A program made the position numbers and the translations under genes. 64,000 nucleotides of DNA. Origin: Marinomonas aquimarina. Lineage in GTDB: Bacteria > Pseudomonadota > Gammaproteobacteria > Pseudomonadales > Marinomonadaceae. This document shows positions 10,249 to 20,355 of this stretch, piece after piece. The notes below the pieces were generated by a model. It was not told where the DNA came from. It saw nothing but the letters and a program-made list of their open reading frames with translations, and did no database searches. The DNA lies in the NCBI RefSeq assembly GCF_900089755.1, contig NZ_FLOC01000004.1:1-64000 (forward strand), written 5' to 3'. Position 1 is the first letter of the stretch. Each line of letters begins with the position of its first letter.

Positions 10249-10611
10249 TTACTCTACTGTAGGAATATCTTGGTTGGCTGCAGATTCTTCAGCGCCTGTT
10301 TCAAGCTCTGGCATTTCCACAGTTTCTTCCACTTGTGACGCATTTGGCACGAAGTCCAAACCACCGTCTACAGTTTTTGCCTGCTCGCTAGCGAAGAACG
10401 CTAGACCAAAGCTAGTCAAAAAGAATACCAAAGCAAATACAGCTGTTAGTTTACCGAAGAAGCTACCGCCACCTTGGCTACCAAATACTGTTTGCGATGC
10501 ACCGCCACCAAAAGAAGCACCTGCATCAGCACCTTTACCCTGCTGAATCAACACCAACCCGATGATAGCAACGGCTGCTAATACATGAACAACTAAAACT
10601 AAAGCTTCCAT
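10249..10611 (-). CDS. secG: Protein-export membrane protein SecG
   Basis: SecG is the small subunit of the SecYEG translocon. The 120-residue product has two membrane segments (about residues 3-22 and 55-75) separated by the conserved GKGADAGASFGGGASQTVFG loop. The acidic C-terminal tail is variable in the family. It is 4 bp after tpiA, the usual partner. Confidence 0.97.
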   Translation of the reverse strand: MEALVLVVHVLAAVAIIGLVLIQQGKGADAGASFGGGASQTVFGSQGGGSFFGKLTAVFALVFFLTSFGLAFFASEQAKTVDGGLDFVPNASQVEETVEMPELETGAEESAANQDIPTVE

Positions 10612-10615
10612 TTTT

Positions 10616-11359
10616 TTACTTCGCAGATTCTATGATCGAATTAAATTCTTTAGCATCCAAAGAAGCGCCACCTACTAGGGCACCATCAATGTCAGGCTGA
10701 GCAAATAGCTCGGCACTGTTCGATGCTTTAACACTGCCGCCGTACAAAATAGCGATTTTTTCCGCAATTTCTGCCGACTGAGTGGCAATATTATCTCGAA
10801 TACCTTTATGTACTTCTTGAGCTTGTTCTGAAGTCGCTGATTTACCAGTACCGATAGCCCAAACAGGCTCGTAGGCAACCACAACTTGCTCAAACAACTC
10901 TACGCCGATTTCATTTAGCACTGCATCAACTTGAGCGTTACATACTGCTAGAGTCGTACCCACTTCGCGCTGCTCAAGTGTTTCACCGACGCATAAAATT
11001 GGCGTTAGGCCTGCAGCTAACGTTGCTGCGACTTTTTTCGCCACCTGAGTATCCGTTTCTGCGAACAGAGCACGACGCTCAGAGTGTCCCAAGATCACAT
11101 GAGACACAGAGAAGTCTTGTAACATCGACAAGCTTACTTCCCCAGTGTAAGGACCTGAGTTGTATTCTGACGCGTTTTGCGCAGCCAATTTAATGGATGA
11201 ATCCACCAATTGTTGAGCCACTAACGGTAAGTATACGAAACTTGGCGCTACCACTACATCAAGGGTATCACAGGCATTTAAGCCTTTAACCAGTTCAACT
11301 ACGGACTCTACTGAGCCATTCATTTTCCAGTTGCCTGCGACTATCTTACGACGCGTCAT
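10616..11359 (-). CDS. tpiA: Triose-phosphate isomerase
   Basis: The enzyme interconverts glyceraldehyde-3-phosphate and dihydroxyacetone phosphate in glycolysis and gluconeogenesis. The 247 residues contain AGNWKMNG near the start, LGHSERR with the catalytic His around residue 94, and the AYEPVWAIGTG signature with the catalytic Glu near 164. The phosphate-binding ILYGGSVKASN segment follows. Confidence 0.98.
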   Translation of the reverse strand: MTRRKIVAGNWKMNGSVESVVELVKGLNACDTLDVVVAPSFVYLPLVAQQLVDSSIKLAAQNASEYNSGPYTGEVSLSMLQDFSVSHVILGHSERRALFAETDTQVAKKVAATLAAGLTPILCVGETLEQREVGTTLAVCNAQVDAVLNEIGVELFEQVVVAYEPVWAIGTGKSATSEQAQEVHKGIRDNIATQSAEIAEKIAILYGGSVKASNSAELFAQPDIDGALVGGASLDAKEFNSIIESAK

Positions 11360-11437
11360 AGTGATACCTCTGATTTAGAGGCGCTCATTCTAGGCAATTG
11401 TCTAGCCTATATCAAGCGCTAATTATTGATTTTTAAG

Positions 11438-12796
11438 TTAAGAATCAGCCAATTGCTCGCTCTTTTGCTTAGCAACCGACTCCACTTCAGCAGCGAGATA
11501 GTCCACTAACTCGTCCACCATTTCTTGATCACGGCCTTCGACCATCACTCGAATCAGTGGCTCTGTACCTGAGGCACGCAGTAAAACTCGACCAAGGCCG
11601 TTGAGCTTTTCATTGGCCATGGCGATGGCTTTTTGCAAAGCCGGCTCTTCTGCTGGGGCAAAACGTGCTGCCACACGAACATTCTTTAGCTTTTGTGGGA
11701 ATTTAATCAAACCCGCCAGCAATTCGTGAAGCGCTTTCCCCTCTTCAATCATGGCGCGCAAAACTTGCAGCGCTGCGATAATACCATCACCTGTGGTGGT
11801 GATATCACGGCAAACAATATGCCCCGATGGCTCGCCACCTAGGACCCAGCCATGCTGAATCAGTTTTTCATTAACGTAACGATCACCTACTTTAGCACGA
11901 CTGAAGCCGATACCATTTTCAGAAAACGCCAATTCCAAACCAAAGTTACTCATCAGCGTACCCACCACACCGCCATTAAAGCGGCCAGTGTCCATCAAGT
12001 GGTTGGCAATGATGTACAGCACGTCGTCACCATCACAGACCTTACCAAAGCGATCCACGAGAATCAGACGATCACCGTCCCCGTCTAGGGCAATACCAAT
12101 ATCGGCTTCTTCTGCTAAGACATTCTTACGCAGTAGCTCTGGCTTAGTCGCGCCACTGTCTTCATTGATGTTCAAACCATCAGGATTGACACCAATGGCA
12201 ATCACTTCCGCCCCCAGCTCTGAGAACACACGCGGTGCCACGTGGTACGTCGCCCCATCGGCGCAGTCCACGACAATTTTCAGTCCAGACAACTGCAAAC
12301 CGATTGGGAAGGTGCCTTTACAGTATTCAATGTAACGGCCCGCCGCGTCATCAATACGCTTAGCACGACCAATCAGGCCGGATTCCACCACCTGCATCGG
12401 CTGATCCAGGTAGTATTCAATCTTTTCTTCTAACTCGTCAGAGATTTTGCCGCCTTGGGCAGAGAAGAATTTGATACCGTTATCGGTATAAGGGTTATGC
12501 GAGGCACTGATAACAATCCCCGCGCTGGCACGGAAGGTACGCGTTAGGTAAGCAATGGCTGGCGTTGGCATAGGACCAACCAGACGCACATCCGCACCGG
12601 CCGCCACAATCCCCGATTCCAAGGCCGATTCGAACATATAGCCTGAGATACGCGTATCTTTACCAATCAGAATTTTCTTGTCATGTTCTTTAAAGACTTG
12701 GCCTGCCGCCCAGCCTAGCTTAAGCATAAATTCAGGTGTGATTGGAGCCTTGCCCACTTCCCCACGAATTCCATCGGTACCAAAATATTTACGCAT
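11438..12796 (-). CDS. glmM: Phosphoglucosamine mutase
   Basis: GlmM converts glucosamine-6-phosphate to glucosamine-1-phosphate for peptidoglycan and LPS synthesis. The 452-residue protein begins [15 protein letters not shown]. It carries the phospho-serine loop [12 protein letters not shown] near residue 100, the metal loop DGDGDR, the sugar loop GGEPSGH and the phosphate loop [12 protein letters not shown]. Its start overlaps the end of folP by 8 bp, so the two are translated together. Confidence 0.98.
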   Translation of the reverse strand: MRKYFGTDGIRGEVGKAPITPEFMLKLGWAAGQVFKEHDKKILIGKDTRISGYMFESALESGIVAAGADVRLVGPMPTPAIAYLTRTFRASAGIVISASHNPYTDNGIKFFSAQGGKISDELEEKIEYYLDQPMQVVESGLIGRAKRIDDAAGRYIEYCKGTFPIGLQLSGLKIVVDCADGATYHVAPRVFSELGAEVIAIGVNPDGLNINEDSGATKPELLRKNVLAEEADIGIALDGDGDRLILVDRFGKVCDGDDVLYIIANHLMDTGRFNGGVVGTLMSNFGLELAFSENGIGFSRAKVGDRYVNEKLIQHGWVLGGEPSGHIVCRDITTTGDGIIAALQVLRAMIEEGKALHELLAGLIKFPQKLKNVRVAARFAPAEEPALQKAIAMANEKLNGLGRVLLRASGTEPLIRVMVEGRDQEMVDELVDYLAAEVESVAKQKSEQLADS

Positions 12797-13640
12797 GACG
12801 ACTCTCTTCTATTTGATGCATCACTTTCAACATGTCCACATGGGGTTTCACATCATGAACACGGAAAATGCGTGCGCCTTTCAAGTAGGTTGAAGCATTT
12901 GCGCCCATGGTGCCATATAGTCGCTCGGATACTGGCACACCAAGGATGTCGCCGATCATGGTTTTACGAGACACACCAATCAGCACTTCATGACCTAAAT
13001 TCAACAGACGCTCTGTGTGTTTAAGTAGGGTCGTATTATGAACTAGGGTTTTGCCAAAGCCGATACCTGGGTCCAAGATAATGTTGTCTTTTTTAATACC
13101 CGCCGCGACACAGGCTTCAATGCGAGCCAGTAAATACTGCTCAACATCTTCCACAAGGTCTTCATAAGAAGGTGAATCTTGCATGTTTTGCGGCGTACCA
13201 CGCATGTGCATCAAACACACCGGCAAGCCTGTTGCCGCAGTCGCGACCAACGCGCCGTCACGCTCTAACGCGCGCACATCATTGATCAAGCCCGCTCCCA
13301 AGTTTGCCGAGCCAGTGATCACAGATGGCGTACTGGTATCCACCGAGACGATCGTATCAAAGCGCTGTTTTATGGCTTCCACCACAGGCAGGACACGATC
13401 CAACTCTTCTTGCTCACCCACTATCGCGGCGCCTGGGCGAGTGGACTCGCCGCCAACATCAATAAAGTCCGCACCGTCTTCGATCATGCGCTCGACTTGG
13501 CGCATGGCGTCATCAAAGTTGTTGTGCTTGCCGCCATCAGAAAAAGAATCAGGGGTAACGTTTAAGATCCCCATAACGCGAGGAAGCGATAAGTCTAACG
13601 ACTTATCGCCAAATACCATTACAGACATTGGTTTGTTCAC
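12789..13640 (-). CDS. folP: Dihydropteroate synthase
   Basis: FolP joins p-aminobenzoate to dihydropterin pyrophosphate in folate synthesis and is the sulfonamide target. The 283-residue protein has both signatures, [14 protein letters not shown] near the N-terminus and [11 protein letters not shown], plus DPGIGFGKT and GVSRKTMIG. It sits between ftsH and glmM in the usual order. Confidence 0.98.
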   Translation of the reverse strand: MNKPMSVMVFGDKSLDLSLPRVMGILNVTPDSFSDGGKHNNFDDAMRQVERMIEDGADFIDVGGESTRPGAAIVGEQEELDRVLPVVEAIKQRFDTIVSVDTSTPSVITGSANLGAGLINDVRALERDGALVATAATGLPVCLMHMRGTPQNMQDSPSYEDLVEDVEQYLLARIEACVAAGIKKDNIILDPGIGFGKTLVHNTTLLKHTERLLNLGHEVLIGVSRKTMIGDILGVPVSERLYGTMGANASTYLKGARIFRVHDVKPHVDMLKVMHQIEESRHA

Positions 13641-13667
13641 TTACTGTAGAAACAACGCCGGCGAAGC

Positions 13668-15641
13668 TTACGCTTCGCCGGTTGGTTTTTGAGACACAGG
13701 CTCGTCATCTGATGAGTCAGATGAACCTGTCATTTGATCGCTAGAATCATTGTTTTGAGGCTCAGGGTTCTGCACTTCTTCGGCATCGCCATTTGAGCTG
13801 TTACCGCCCGCAGATGGATCAGACCAACCTGCTGGTGGCGTTGGTTTCTTACCGTCCATGATTTCTTTGATCTGCTTGGCATCGATAGTTTCATACACCA
13901 TCAAGGCTTCCGCCATCATGTCTAGCTTGTCACGGTGCTCACTCAGAATTTCCGTCGATTTCTTGTAACAGCGATCGATGATATCACGTACTTCTGAATC
14001 CAACTTCTTACCGGTTTCCGGTGAGAAGTAGTTGTTTTTGCTGCCGGTCATGCTTTGCTGGTCTTCTTCTTCGTAGGCGAACGCACCTAGCTCCTCAGAT
14101 AGACCCCACTTAGTGACCATGTTGCGCGCTAAGCTTGAAGCACGTTCGATATCGTTCGACGCACCGGTTGATACACCATCAAAACCGTGGATCAACTCTT
14201 CGGCAATACGACCGCCGTACAAGCTACAGATTTGCGATTCCAGACCACGTTTACTGAGGCTGTACTTGTCTTCTTCTGGCAAGTACATGGTCACACCTAG
14301 GGCACGACCACGAGGAATAATAGTCACCTTGTACACTGGATCGTGTTCCGGCATTAGGTAACCAACGATCGCGTGGCCCGCTTCGTGGTATGCCGTGTTA
14401 CGTTTTTCCTCTTCCTTCATCACCATGGACTTACGCTCAGCACCCATCAGGATTTTATCCTTCGCCAGCTCAAGCAATTCCATGTTCACTAGACGACGGT
14501 TCGAACGGGCTGCAAACAAGGCTGCTTCGTTCACTAGGTTAGCCAAGTCGGCACCCGAGAAACCAGGCGTACCACGAGCAATGTTCTTTGGCTCAACATC
14601 GTCTGCGACCGGTACTTTGCGTAGGTGGACCTTAAGAATCTGTTCACGACCACGGATGTCCGGTAGACCTACTGTCACCTGACGGTCGAAACGACCTGGA
14701 CGCAATAGCGCAGGGTCCAATACGTCTGGACGGTTAGTCGCTGCAATAACGATGATACCTTCGTTACCTTCGAAACCATCCATCTCTACCAACAATTGGT
14801 TCAAGGTTTGCTCACGCTCATCGTTACCACCGCCCATACCTGAGCCACGGTTACGACCTACCGCATCGATCTCGTCAATAAAGATGATGCAAGGTGCGTG
14901 TTTCTTCGCTTGTTCGAACATGTCACGAACACGTGACGCACCGACACCGACAAACATTTCAACGAAGTCAGAACCGGAAATGGTGAAGAACGGCACTTTC
15001 GCTTCGCCAGCAATCGCTTTTGCGAGCAAGGTTTTACCCGTACCTGGAGGTCCACACATTAGGATACCGCGTGGAATTTTACCGCCAAGACGCTGGAATT
15101 TGCCTGGCTCACGCAGGAAGTCGACTAGCTCTTCGACGTCTTCTTTGGCTTCATCACAGCCTGCGACATCGGCAAAGGTAGTTTTGATTTGGTCTTCAGG
15201 CAGCAGACGCGCTTTGGATTTACCAAACGACATGGGACCGCCTTTACCACCGCCACCGCCTTGCATCTGGCGCATGAAGAAGATGAAGATCGCCAAGATC
15301 AAAAGAATTGGGAAACTGGCTACCAACAGTTGTGTCCAGAGGCTTTGTTGCTCTGGCATACGGCCTTCAACCACGACGTTGTTGCTTAGCAGATCGTCCA
15401 TAATTTTTGGATCTGCTGCCGCAGGGCGCACGGTTTCAAAGCTATCGCCACCCGTACGAGAACCGCTGATGGTGTAGCCATCAATCACCACTTGTGCGAT
15501 ACGGCCATCATGAACCTCTTGCACGAATTCAGAGTAAGAGATTCGGTTGGTATCCGAAGAGGTATTAAAGTTGTTAAACACTGTCAGTAACACTGCAGCG
15601 ATTACCAACCACAATAAAATATTTTTTAGCATATCGTTCAA
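13668..15641 (-). CDS. ftsH: ATP-dependent zinc metalloprotease FtsH
   Basis: FtsH is a membrane-anchored AAA+ protease that degrades unassembled membrane proteins and regulators such as LpxC. It has two membrane segments (about residues 5-22 and 100-120) around a periplasmic domain, Walker A GPPGTGKT near residue 200, the FIDEID Walker B, an SRH region, and the zinc motif HEAGH near 417. The start is uncertain: a TTG at 15641 ([11 protein letters not shown]) has AAGAGG seven bases upstream, better placed than the GTG at 15647 or the ATG at 15632. The tail is rich in Ser, Asp and Asn. Confidence 0.96.
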   Translation of the reverse strand: MNDMLKNILLWLVIAAVLLTVFNNFNTSSDTNRISYSEFVQEVHDGRIAQVVIDGYTISGSRTGGDSFETVRPAAADPKIMDDLLSNNVVVEGRMPEQQSLWTQLLVASFPILLILAIFIFFMRQMQGGGGGKGGPMSFGKSKARLLPEDQIKTTFADVAGCDEAKEDVEELVDFLREPGKFQRLGGKIPRGILMCGPPGTGKTLLAKAIAGEAKVPFFTISGSDFVEMFVGVGASRVRDMFEQAKKHAPCIIFIDEIDAVGRNRGSGMGGGNDEREQTLNQLLVEMDGFEGNEGIIVIAATNRPDVLDPALLRPGRFDRQVTVGLPDIRGREQILKVHLRKVPVADDVEPKNIARGTPGFSGADLANLVNEAALFAARSNRRLVNMELLELAKDKILMGAERKSMVMKEEEKRNTAYHEAGHAIVGYLMPEHDPVYKVTIIPRGRALGVTMYLPEEDKYSLSKRGLESQICSLYGGRIAEELIHGFDGVSTGASNDIERASSLARNMVTKWGLSEELGAFAYEEEDQQSMTGSKNNYFSPETGKKLDSEVRDIIDRCYKKSTEILSEHRDKLDMMAEALMVYETIDAKQIKEIMDGKKPTPPAGWSDPSAGGNSSNGDAEEVQNPEPQNNDSSDQMTGSSDSSDDEPVSQKPTGEA

Positions 15642-16206
15642 GAGCACACCTCTTAACGGTTAGTTAACCATGCACAATAAAGTGCGGGAAAATAACCTTT
15701 AATTTGTCGTCCTAGTAAGTACGCTGACAGCTCGCGCTAACAGCATAGGGGTTACGGGTGACAACGAAACCAACCGGTTCCGCATCGCTTTTAGGTACAT
15801 TCAGAGCCTAAATTGGTAAGACCTCAACAAGAAACTGCTTCTGTGAAATCGGAACTATGAGTAAACATATTGGGGCCTAGCCTGAAATTACAAGATCTGG
15901 CGCCGGCTTTCCAATCTTAGAAAGTAGTTTTTCGTATATCCAGAGGTGCAAAATCGCACCGCTTTCATCCGGTTGAGTCATGGTAACGTCTAAATATAAC
16001 AGATGCTACGAAGGCTCCGATATATCCGATCACTTCTTGGTACTTTTTGACACGGTGATCAGCAAAATGTTCCATCTTTTCGAGATCGCTAGATTTTGAT
16101 CTTCTACGGTTTCATCATACCTAATTCAATAGATATTCCGCTATAATATCGCTTAACCTCTGAAGCCTCCAATAAAGAGGGTCAACCAAGATGAGAAATT
16201 TTAACT
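15642..16206. other. Gene-free gap between ftsH and yhbY; no rlmE; scattered gene-like remnants
   Basis: The rRNA methyltransferase gene rlmE normally stands here, but no frame longer than about 36 codons exists and no methyltransferase motif is visible. Three short minus-strand frames look protein-like and lie in successive frames. They are 16075-15965 (MEHFADHRVKKYQEV...), 15981-15877 (MTQPDESGAILHLWIYEKLL...) and 15807-15712 (ending VVTRNPYAVSASCQRTY). They could be one frameshifted gene, but do not resemble RlmE. The ftsH and yhbY promoters must also lie here. Confidence 0.45.
16142..16147 (+). promoter_or_regulatory. Likely -10 box of the yhbY promoter
   Basis: A perfect TATAAT lies 60 bp before the yhbY start. 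No good -35 box is seen 16-18 bp upstream, so the call rests on the -10 alone. Confidence 0.4.
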
Positions 16207-16509
16207 ATGAGTTTGACAAACGTTCAAAAAAAGCAATATCGCAACATTGGGCACACACTTAACCCAGTGGTAACTGTCGCAGGTAACGGCCTGACAGAAT
16301 CCGTACTGACTGAGATCGACCGTGCCCTAGAAGACCACGAACTGATCAAAGTTCGTTACAGCATTACAGATCGTGAAGCTCGCTACGAGTTGATCGAAGA
16401 AACCAGCAAAGTGTTAAAAGCACAAATCGTGCAGACCATCGGTAAAGTAGCCTTGCTACATCGCAAAGCGCTTGAGCCGAACCCGAAGCTGTCTAACTTG
16501 CTTCGTTAA
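16207..16509 (+). CDS. yhbY: CRM-domain RNA-binding protein YhbY
   Basis: YhbY is a small RNA-binding protein associated with pre-50S ribosomal particles. The 100-residue product is a single CRM domain, with the conserved HTLNPVVTVAGNGLTESVLTEI and DHELIKVR segments and the GKVALLHRK end. It is transcribed away from ftsH, the usual orientation in gammaproteobacteria. Confidence 0.95.
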   Translation: MSLTNVQKKQYRNIGHTLNPVVTVAGNGLTESVLTEIDRALEDHELIKVRYSITDREARYELIEETSKVLKAQIVQTIGKVALLHRKALEPNPKLSNLLR

Positions 16510-16519
16510 GGATTCTGAA

Positions 16520-16549
16520 TTAAGGCCAGCCTCGCTGGCCTTAATTTTT
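16520..16549 (+). terminator. Terminator of yhbY
   Basis: TTAAGGCCAGCCTCGCTGGC continues into CTTAATTTTT, an 11-bp stem with a T-run starting 11 bp after the yhbY stop. Confidence 0.85.
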
Positions 16550-16612
16550 CCTCGCTCAATATTTGAACTTACGCGCCGATACACTTTCATATAAAAGAAA
16601 AGAGTACGCGCC

Positions 16613-17425
16613 ATGATTTTCATTGATACTGTTAATCGAATCACCCATCTGCCTGAGCGGGAAGCCCCAACACACTTCCGTCGCCGTCGCTCGCGTACCG
16701 ACAAGGATAGTTTAACCCTGAGCGAAGCCGCCGCACATGTACAGCAGATCACTCTGTCTTATGAGAATGCCAGCAACCTCACTCCTACTGACAGTATTAT
16801 TGCCAATATGCTGGAAGCCGTGCTGCAGCAACTGGATGATCTAAATATTCACGTGGAAGCCTTGAGCCAAATTGCCCCAGCAAACAACTCATGGCAACTT
16901 ACCCTACAAACGCCCCCCCTTAGCCAAGCTGATACCGGCCCAAGTTACGCCAGCAACGTCAAAGAGCTGCAAAAAGACAAGCCATTTAAGCGCATCGAAC
17001 TGCACCTAATTGGCGAAGACAAAACCAATAAGCTATGCCAACTGACCTTTATTCAACACCACTTATCTGCGCCACTGCAGCAAGCCTTGGTGCAGCTCCC
17101 CCCAAAACAAACCTTGCACATGCCCTATTCGGCCCACGAATTAGAGCTGCTACCTTTGCACTGGGTGTTTGAAATTGATCAAGACGGTGAAGCCGAACCG
17201 CTGGCTTCTCTATATGAGACCAGCACCTTCAAACCGGCAGATTATACTGCGCAATTCAATAGCCTACAGATCTGGTTTGAACGGCAAGAAGACGCCCTAC
17301 CGCTGCTGATCAGTGATCGGAGACTGGGCTATGTTTATTTGGGAAACTATGAAGCTTACACTAGTGAAGAACACGCCCCCGAGGCGGGCAATATCACCTC
17401 AGGGACATTAGATACCAACGCCTAG
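16613..17425 (+). CDS. Hypothetical protein (270 aa)
   Basis: Not recognised. The protein is soluble, with no signal peptide or membrane segment. The first 45 residues are rich in Arg and Thr, residues 45-80 look helical (TPTDSIIANMLEAVLQQLDDLNIHVEAL), and the rest is mixed with many Leu and Gln. The overall plan (low-complexity N-part, globular C-part) faintly recalls flagellar hook-length-type proteins, but no motif supports that. It has its own start after a terminator and converges with potI, 5 bp apart. Confidence 0.75.
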   Translation: MIFIDTVNRITHLPEREAPTHFRRRRSRTDKDSLTLSEAAAHVQQITLSYENASNLTPTDSIIANMLEAVLQQLDDLNIHVEALSQIAPANNSWQLTLQTPPLSQADTGPSYASNVKELQKDKPFKRIELHLIGEDKTNKLCQLTFIQHHLSAPLQQALVQLPPKQTLHMPYSAHELELLPLHWVFEIDQDGEAEPLASLYETSTFKPADYTAQFNSLQIWFERQEDALPLLISDRRLGYVYLGNYEAYTSEEHAPEAGNITSGTLDTNA

Positions 17426-17430
17426 CAGAC

Positions 17431-18246
17431 TTATTTAGCGAGCTTCTCACGCTGCAGTTTACGGCGTGACAACCACCAAACCGCAAGCGTCACCAAAGAC
17501 ACGATCAGGATAATAATGGTCGCTAAAGCATTAATCTTAGGCGATACCCCTAAGCGCACAGAACTGAATACTTCGATTGGCAAGGTGGTAGCACCAGGGC
17601 CTGAGACAAAGCTAGCAATCACCACATCGTCTAATGACAGTGTGAATGACAGTAACCATGCGGATACTAAAGCAGGCATGATTATGGGTAAGGTCACTTG
17701 GATAAAGGCTTTCAGCGGTGTTGCCCCTAGATCCATCGCCGCTTCTAAGTAGGAACGATCCAACTCTTTCAGGCGCGAGCTGATCACCACCGTCGCGTAG
17801 GCGGTACAGAAGGTGGCATGGGCCACCCAGATGGTCAGCAAGCCGCGCTGTTGTGGCCAGCCAATCACATCTGTCATGGACACAAACAACAGCAACAATG
17901 ACAAACCGATAATCACATCTGGCATCACTAGCGGGGCCGCCACTAAGCTGTGCAACATGGAACGCCCACGAAAGTTGCCAAACCGAGTCAGCGCCACCGA
18001 TGCCATCACGCCAAGCAAGACCGCAGCGTTAGCACTCCAAAAAGCCACCTCTAAACTGCGCCACACGGCGCTCATCAAACCTTCATCGCGAAATAGTTCA
18101 CCATACCATTTGGTTGACCATCCGGCCCATACGGTCACCAGACGTGACTCGTTGAAGGAGTAAATAATTAAGCTCAGCATCGGTAAGTATAAAAATGCCA
18201 TGCCCACCCAGAACATCCACGCGGAAAAACGAACCGGAGTCTTCAT
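17431..18246 (-). CDS. potI: Putrescine ABC transporter, permease PotI
   Basis: PotI is one of the two inner-membrane subunits of the putrescine importer. It has six predicted membrane segments and the ABC permease loop EAAMDLGATPLKAFIQVTLP that docks on the ATPase. The start MKTPVRFSAW at 18246 was chosen because GGGAGGG lies just before it and it overlaps the potH stop in an ATGA. An in-frame upstream extension would overlap potH further. Confidence 0.94.
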   Translation of the reverse strand: MKTPVRFSAWMFWVGMAFLYLPMLSLIIYSFNESRLVTVWAGWSTKWYGELFRDEGLMSAVWRSLEVAFWSANAAVLLGVMASVALTRFGNFRGRSMLHSLVAAPLVMPDVIIGLSLLLLFVSMTDVIGWPQQRGLLTIWVAHATFCTAYATVVISSRLKELDRSYLEAAMDLGATPLKAFIQVTLPIIMPALVSAWLLSFTLSLDDVVIASFVSGPGATTLPIEVFSSVRLGVSPKINALATIIILIVSLVTLAVWWLSRRKLQREKLAK

Positions 18247-19157
18247 TGATTGCCCTCCCATTCTTTCTCTTGATGCTTACGGAAGAAGTGAATTGGCACC
18301 ATCAGCAGCAATAGCATGATCAAAGCCAAGGATGACGCCAGCGGCCAATCGCGGTTATTAAAGAATTCCTGCCACAGCACTTTACCGATCACAATTGAGT
18401 TGGTACCCCCCAATAGCTCTGGAATCACGTACTCCCCGACTACCGGAATGAACACCAACATACTACCGGCAACAATACCGTTGCGCGACAGCGGGAAGGT
18501 AATGTGCCAGAACGACTGCAAACGACGGGCACCAAGGTCTTGGGATGCTTCGATAAAACTGTGGTCGTGCTTTACCAAATTGGCGTACAGCGGCAACACC
18601 ATAAAGGGCAGATACGCATAAACGATACCGATATAAACCGCGACATTCGTATTCAAGATCGCCAGTGGTTCATTGATCACACCCGTCCACAACAACACGT
18701 TATTAAGCACACCATTGCTCTTCAAGATACCGATCCAGGCGTAGATACGGATCAGAAAGGATGTCCAAGAGGGTAACAGGATCAGCAACAGTAGAATCGA
18801 CTGAGTAGTTTGCTTGGCACGAGCAATGTAATAGGCCATTGGGTAGCCAATCAGCAAACAAAAGAAGGTCGAGATAGCCGCCATCTTGAGGCTGTTCAGA
18901 TACGCGGCCAGGTACAAGTCATCTTCGGTTAAGAAAATAAAGTTGCCGAAATAGACATGTAAATCAAACGCTTGATCCGCCATTGACAGCAAAGCGCTGT
19001 AGGGGGGAATGGCGATCTCAGCTTCAGCAAAAGCGATCTTTAAAACAATCAAAAATGGCAGCGCAAAGAACAGCACTAACCATAAGGTTGGCAGCGCAAT
19101 AACCCACTTCTTGCCATGTTCCGAGCCGGGCTTAAAGCGCTCAAATAACTTATTCAT
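18243..19157 (-). CDS. potH: Putrescine ABC transporter, permease PotH
   Basis: PotH is the partner permease of PotI. The 304-residue protein has six membrane segments, the first near residues 20-40, and the docking loop EASQDLGARRLQSFWHITFP. Its start overlaps the end of potG by 4 bp and its stop overlaps potI, so the three are translationally coupled. Confidence 0.95.
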   Translation of the reverse strand: MNKLFERFKPGSEHGKKWVIALPTLWLVLFFALPFLIVLKIAFAEAEIAIPPYSALLSMADQAFDLHVYFGNFIFLTEDDLYLAAYLNSLKMAAISTFFCLLIGYPMAYYIARAKQTTQSILLLLILLPSWTSFLIRIYAWIGILKSNGVLNNVLLWTGVINEPLAILNTNVAVYIGIVYAYLPFMVLPLYANLVKHDHSFIEASQDLGARRLQSFWHITFPLSRNGIVAGSMLVFIPVVGEYVIPELLGGTNSIVIGKVLWQEFFNNRDWPLASSLALIMLLLLMVPIHFFRKHQEKEWEGNQ

Positions 19158-20275
19158 GGGCGCAGTACCAAACCACTGTCATCAGACCAATATACGTAGA
19201 CCTGTTCTTCCCAAGTCGGCGCATCAGCAAAGCGATCCGAGTTCACCATAAAGGAATTGAGAATTTTACCGTTGTCTAAGCGGATATGGTAAATCGAGTG
19301 CCCACCCAAGTAAGCAATGTCGTGCACCATACCGCGACACCAGTTGTATTCGCTGTCTGGCTGTTCACGAGAAATCATGGTTTTCTCTGGACGCACAGCA
19401 AACACCACTTGCTTGTCATCAAGCGCCGTGGTCACACCATAAGACACATACAATTTGTTAGCGCACTCTTGTGAATCAATCACAGCATGGTCTTCAGCAT
19501 CGACACAGATCTCGCCGTGGAACAAGTTCATACTGCCGATAAACTCCGCCGCCTGAAGGCTGTTAGGGGCTTCGTAGATATCACGCGGCGTGCCAGCTTG
19601 GACGATACGCCCTTCTTCCATAATGGCGATGCGATTAGCCATGGTCATGGCTTCTTCTTGGTCGTGGGTCACCATGACACAGGTCACGCCAACACTTTCA
19701 AGGATATCCACTACTTCCAACTGCATCCGAGTACGCAATTTTTTATCCAGCGCGCCCATCGGCTCATCTAACAGCAGTAACTTCGGAGATTTGGCCAAAC
19801 TTCGCGCTAACGCCACACGTTGACGCTGACCACCGGATAACTGCTCGGGCTTACGCTTGGCAAACTTCTCCATGTGCACCAAACGCAGCATTTGCACGAC
19901 TTTATCGGCAATCATCTTCTTCGGCATACGGTCTTGTTTTAGACCATAGGCGATGTTTTGCTCCACCGTCATATGCGGAAACAAGGCATAGGATTGGAAC
20001 ATCATATTGATCGGACGACGATAAGGCTCTAAGGAGACAATGTCTTCGCCATCCAAAATAATCTGCCCAGAGTTGGGCGTTTCAAAACCTGCGAGCATAC
20101 GCAGCAGTGTGGATTTACCCGAGCCAGAAGCACCTAACAGCGCAAAAATATCGCCTTTGGCAATATCCAGTGAAACATCATTCACCGCAACCACGTCGTC
20201 GTAGGTTTTGACAATACTTTTAATTTGCAAGAAATGGCCATCCGCGCTATCGCGCGTAATGCTCGGCTCAATCAT
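19154..20275 (-). CDS. potG: Putrescine ABC transporter, ATPase PotG
   Basis: PotG powers the importer. The 373 residues show Walker A GASGSGKST, the Q-loop MMFQSYALFPHMT, the signature LSGGQRQRVALARSLA, Walker B LLLLDEPMGALD and the switch His in VTHDQEEA. A C-terminal TOBE-type regulatory domain follows from about residue 250. It lies 80 bp after potF. Confidence 0.96.
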   Translation of the reverse strand: MIEPSITRDSADGHFLQIKSIVKTYDDVVAVNDVSLDIAKGDIFALLGASGSGKSTLLRMLAGFETPNSGQIILDGEDIVSLEPYRRPINMMFQSYALFPHMTVEQNIAYGLKQDRMPKKMIADKVVQMLRLVHMEKFAKRKPEQLSGGQRQRVALARSLAKSPKLLLLDEPMGALDKKLRTRMQLEVVDILESVGVTCVMVTHDQEEAMTMANRIAIMEEGRIVQAGTPRDIYEAPNSLQAAEFIGSMNLFHGEICVDAEDHAVIDSQECANKLYVSYGVTTALDDKQVVFAVRPEKTMISREQPDSEYNWCRGMVHDIAYLGGHSIYHIRLDNGKILNSFMVNSDRFADAPTWEEQVYVYWSDDSGLVLRP

Positions 20276-20355
20276 TGAAATTCCTCAAGGCTAGACATGC
20301 CCTTTTATTGAATTCGAAGACTGCCAGCGAGCAGCGCTCGCTGACATAGGTGAGG

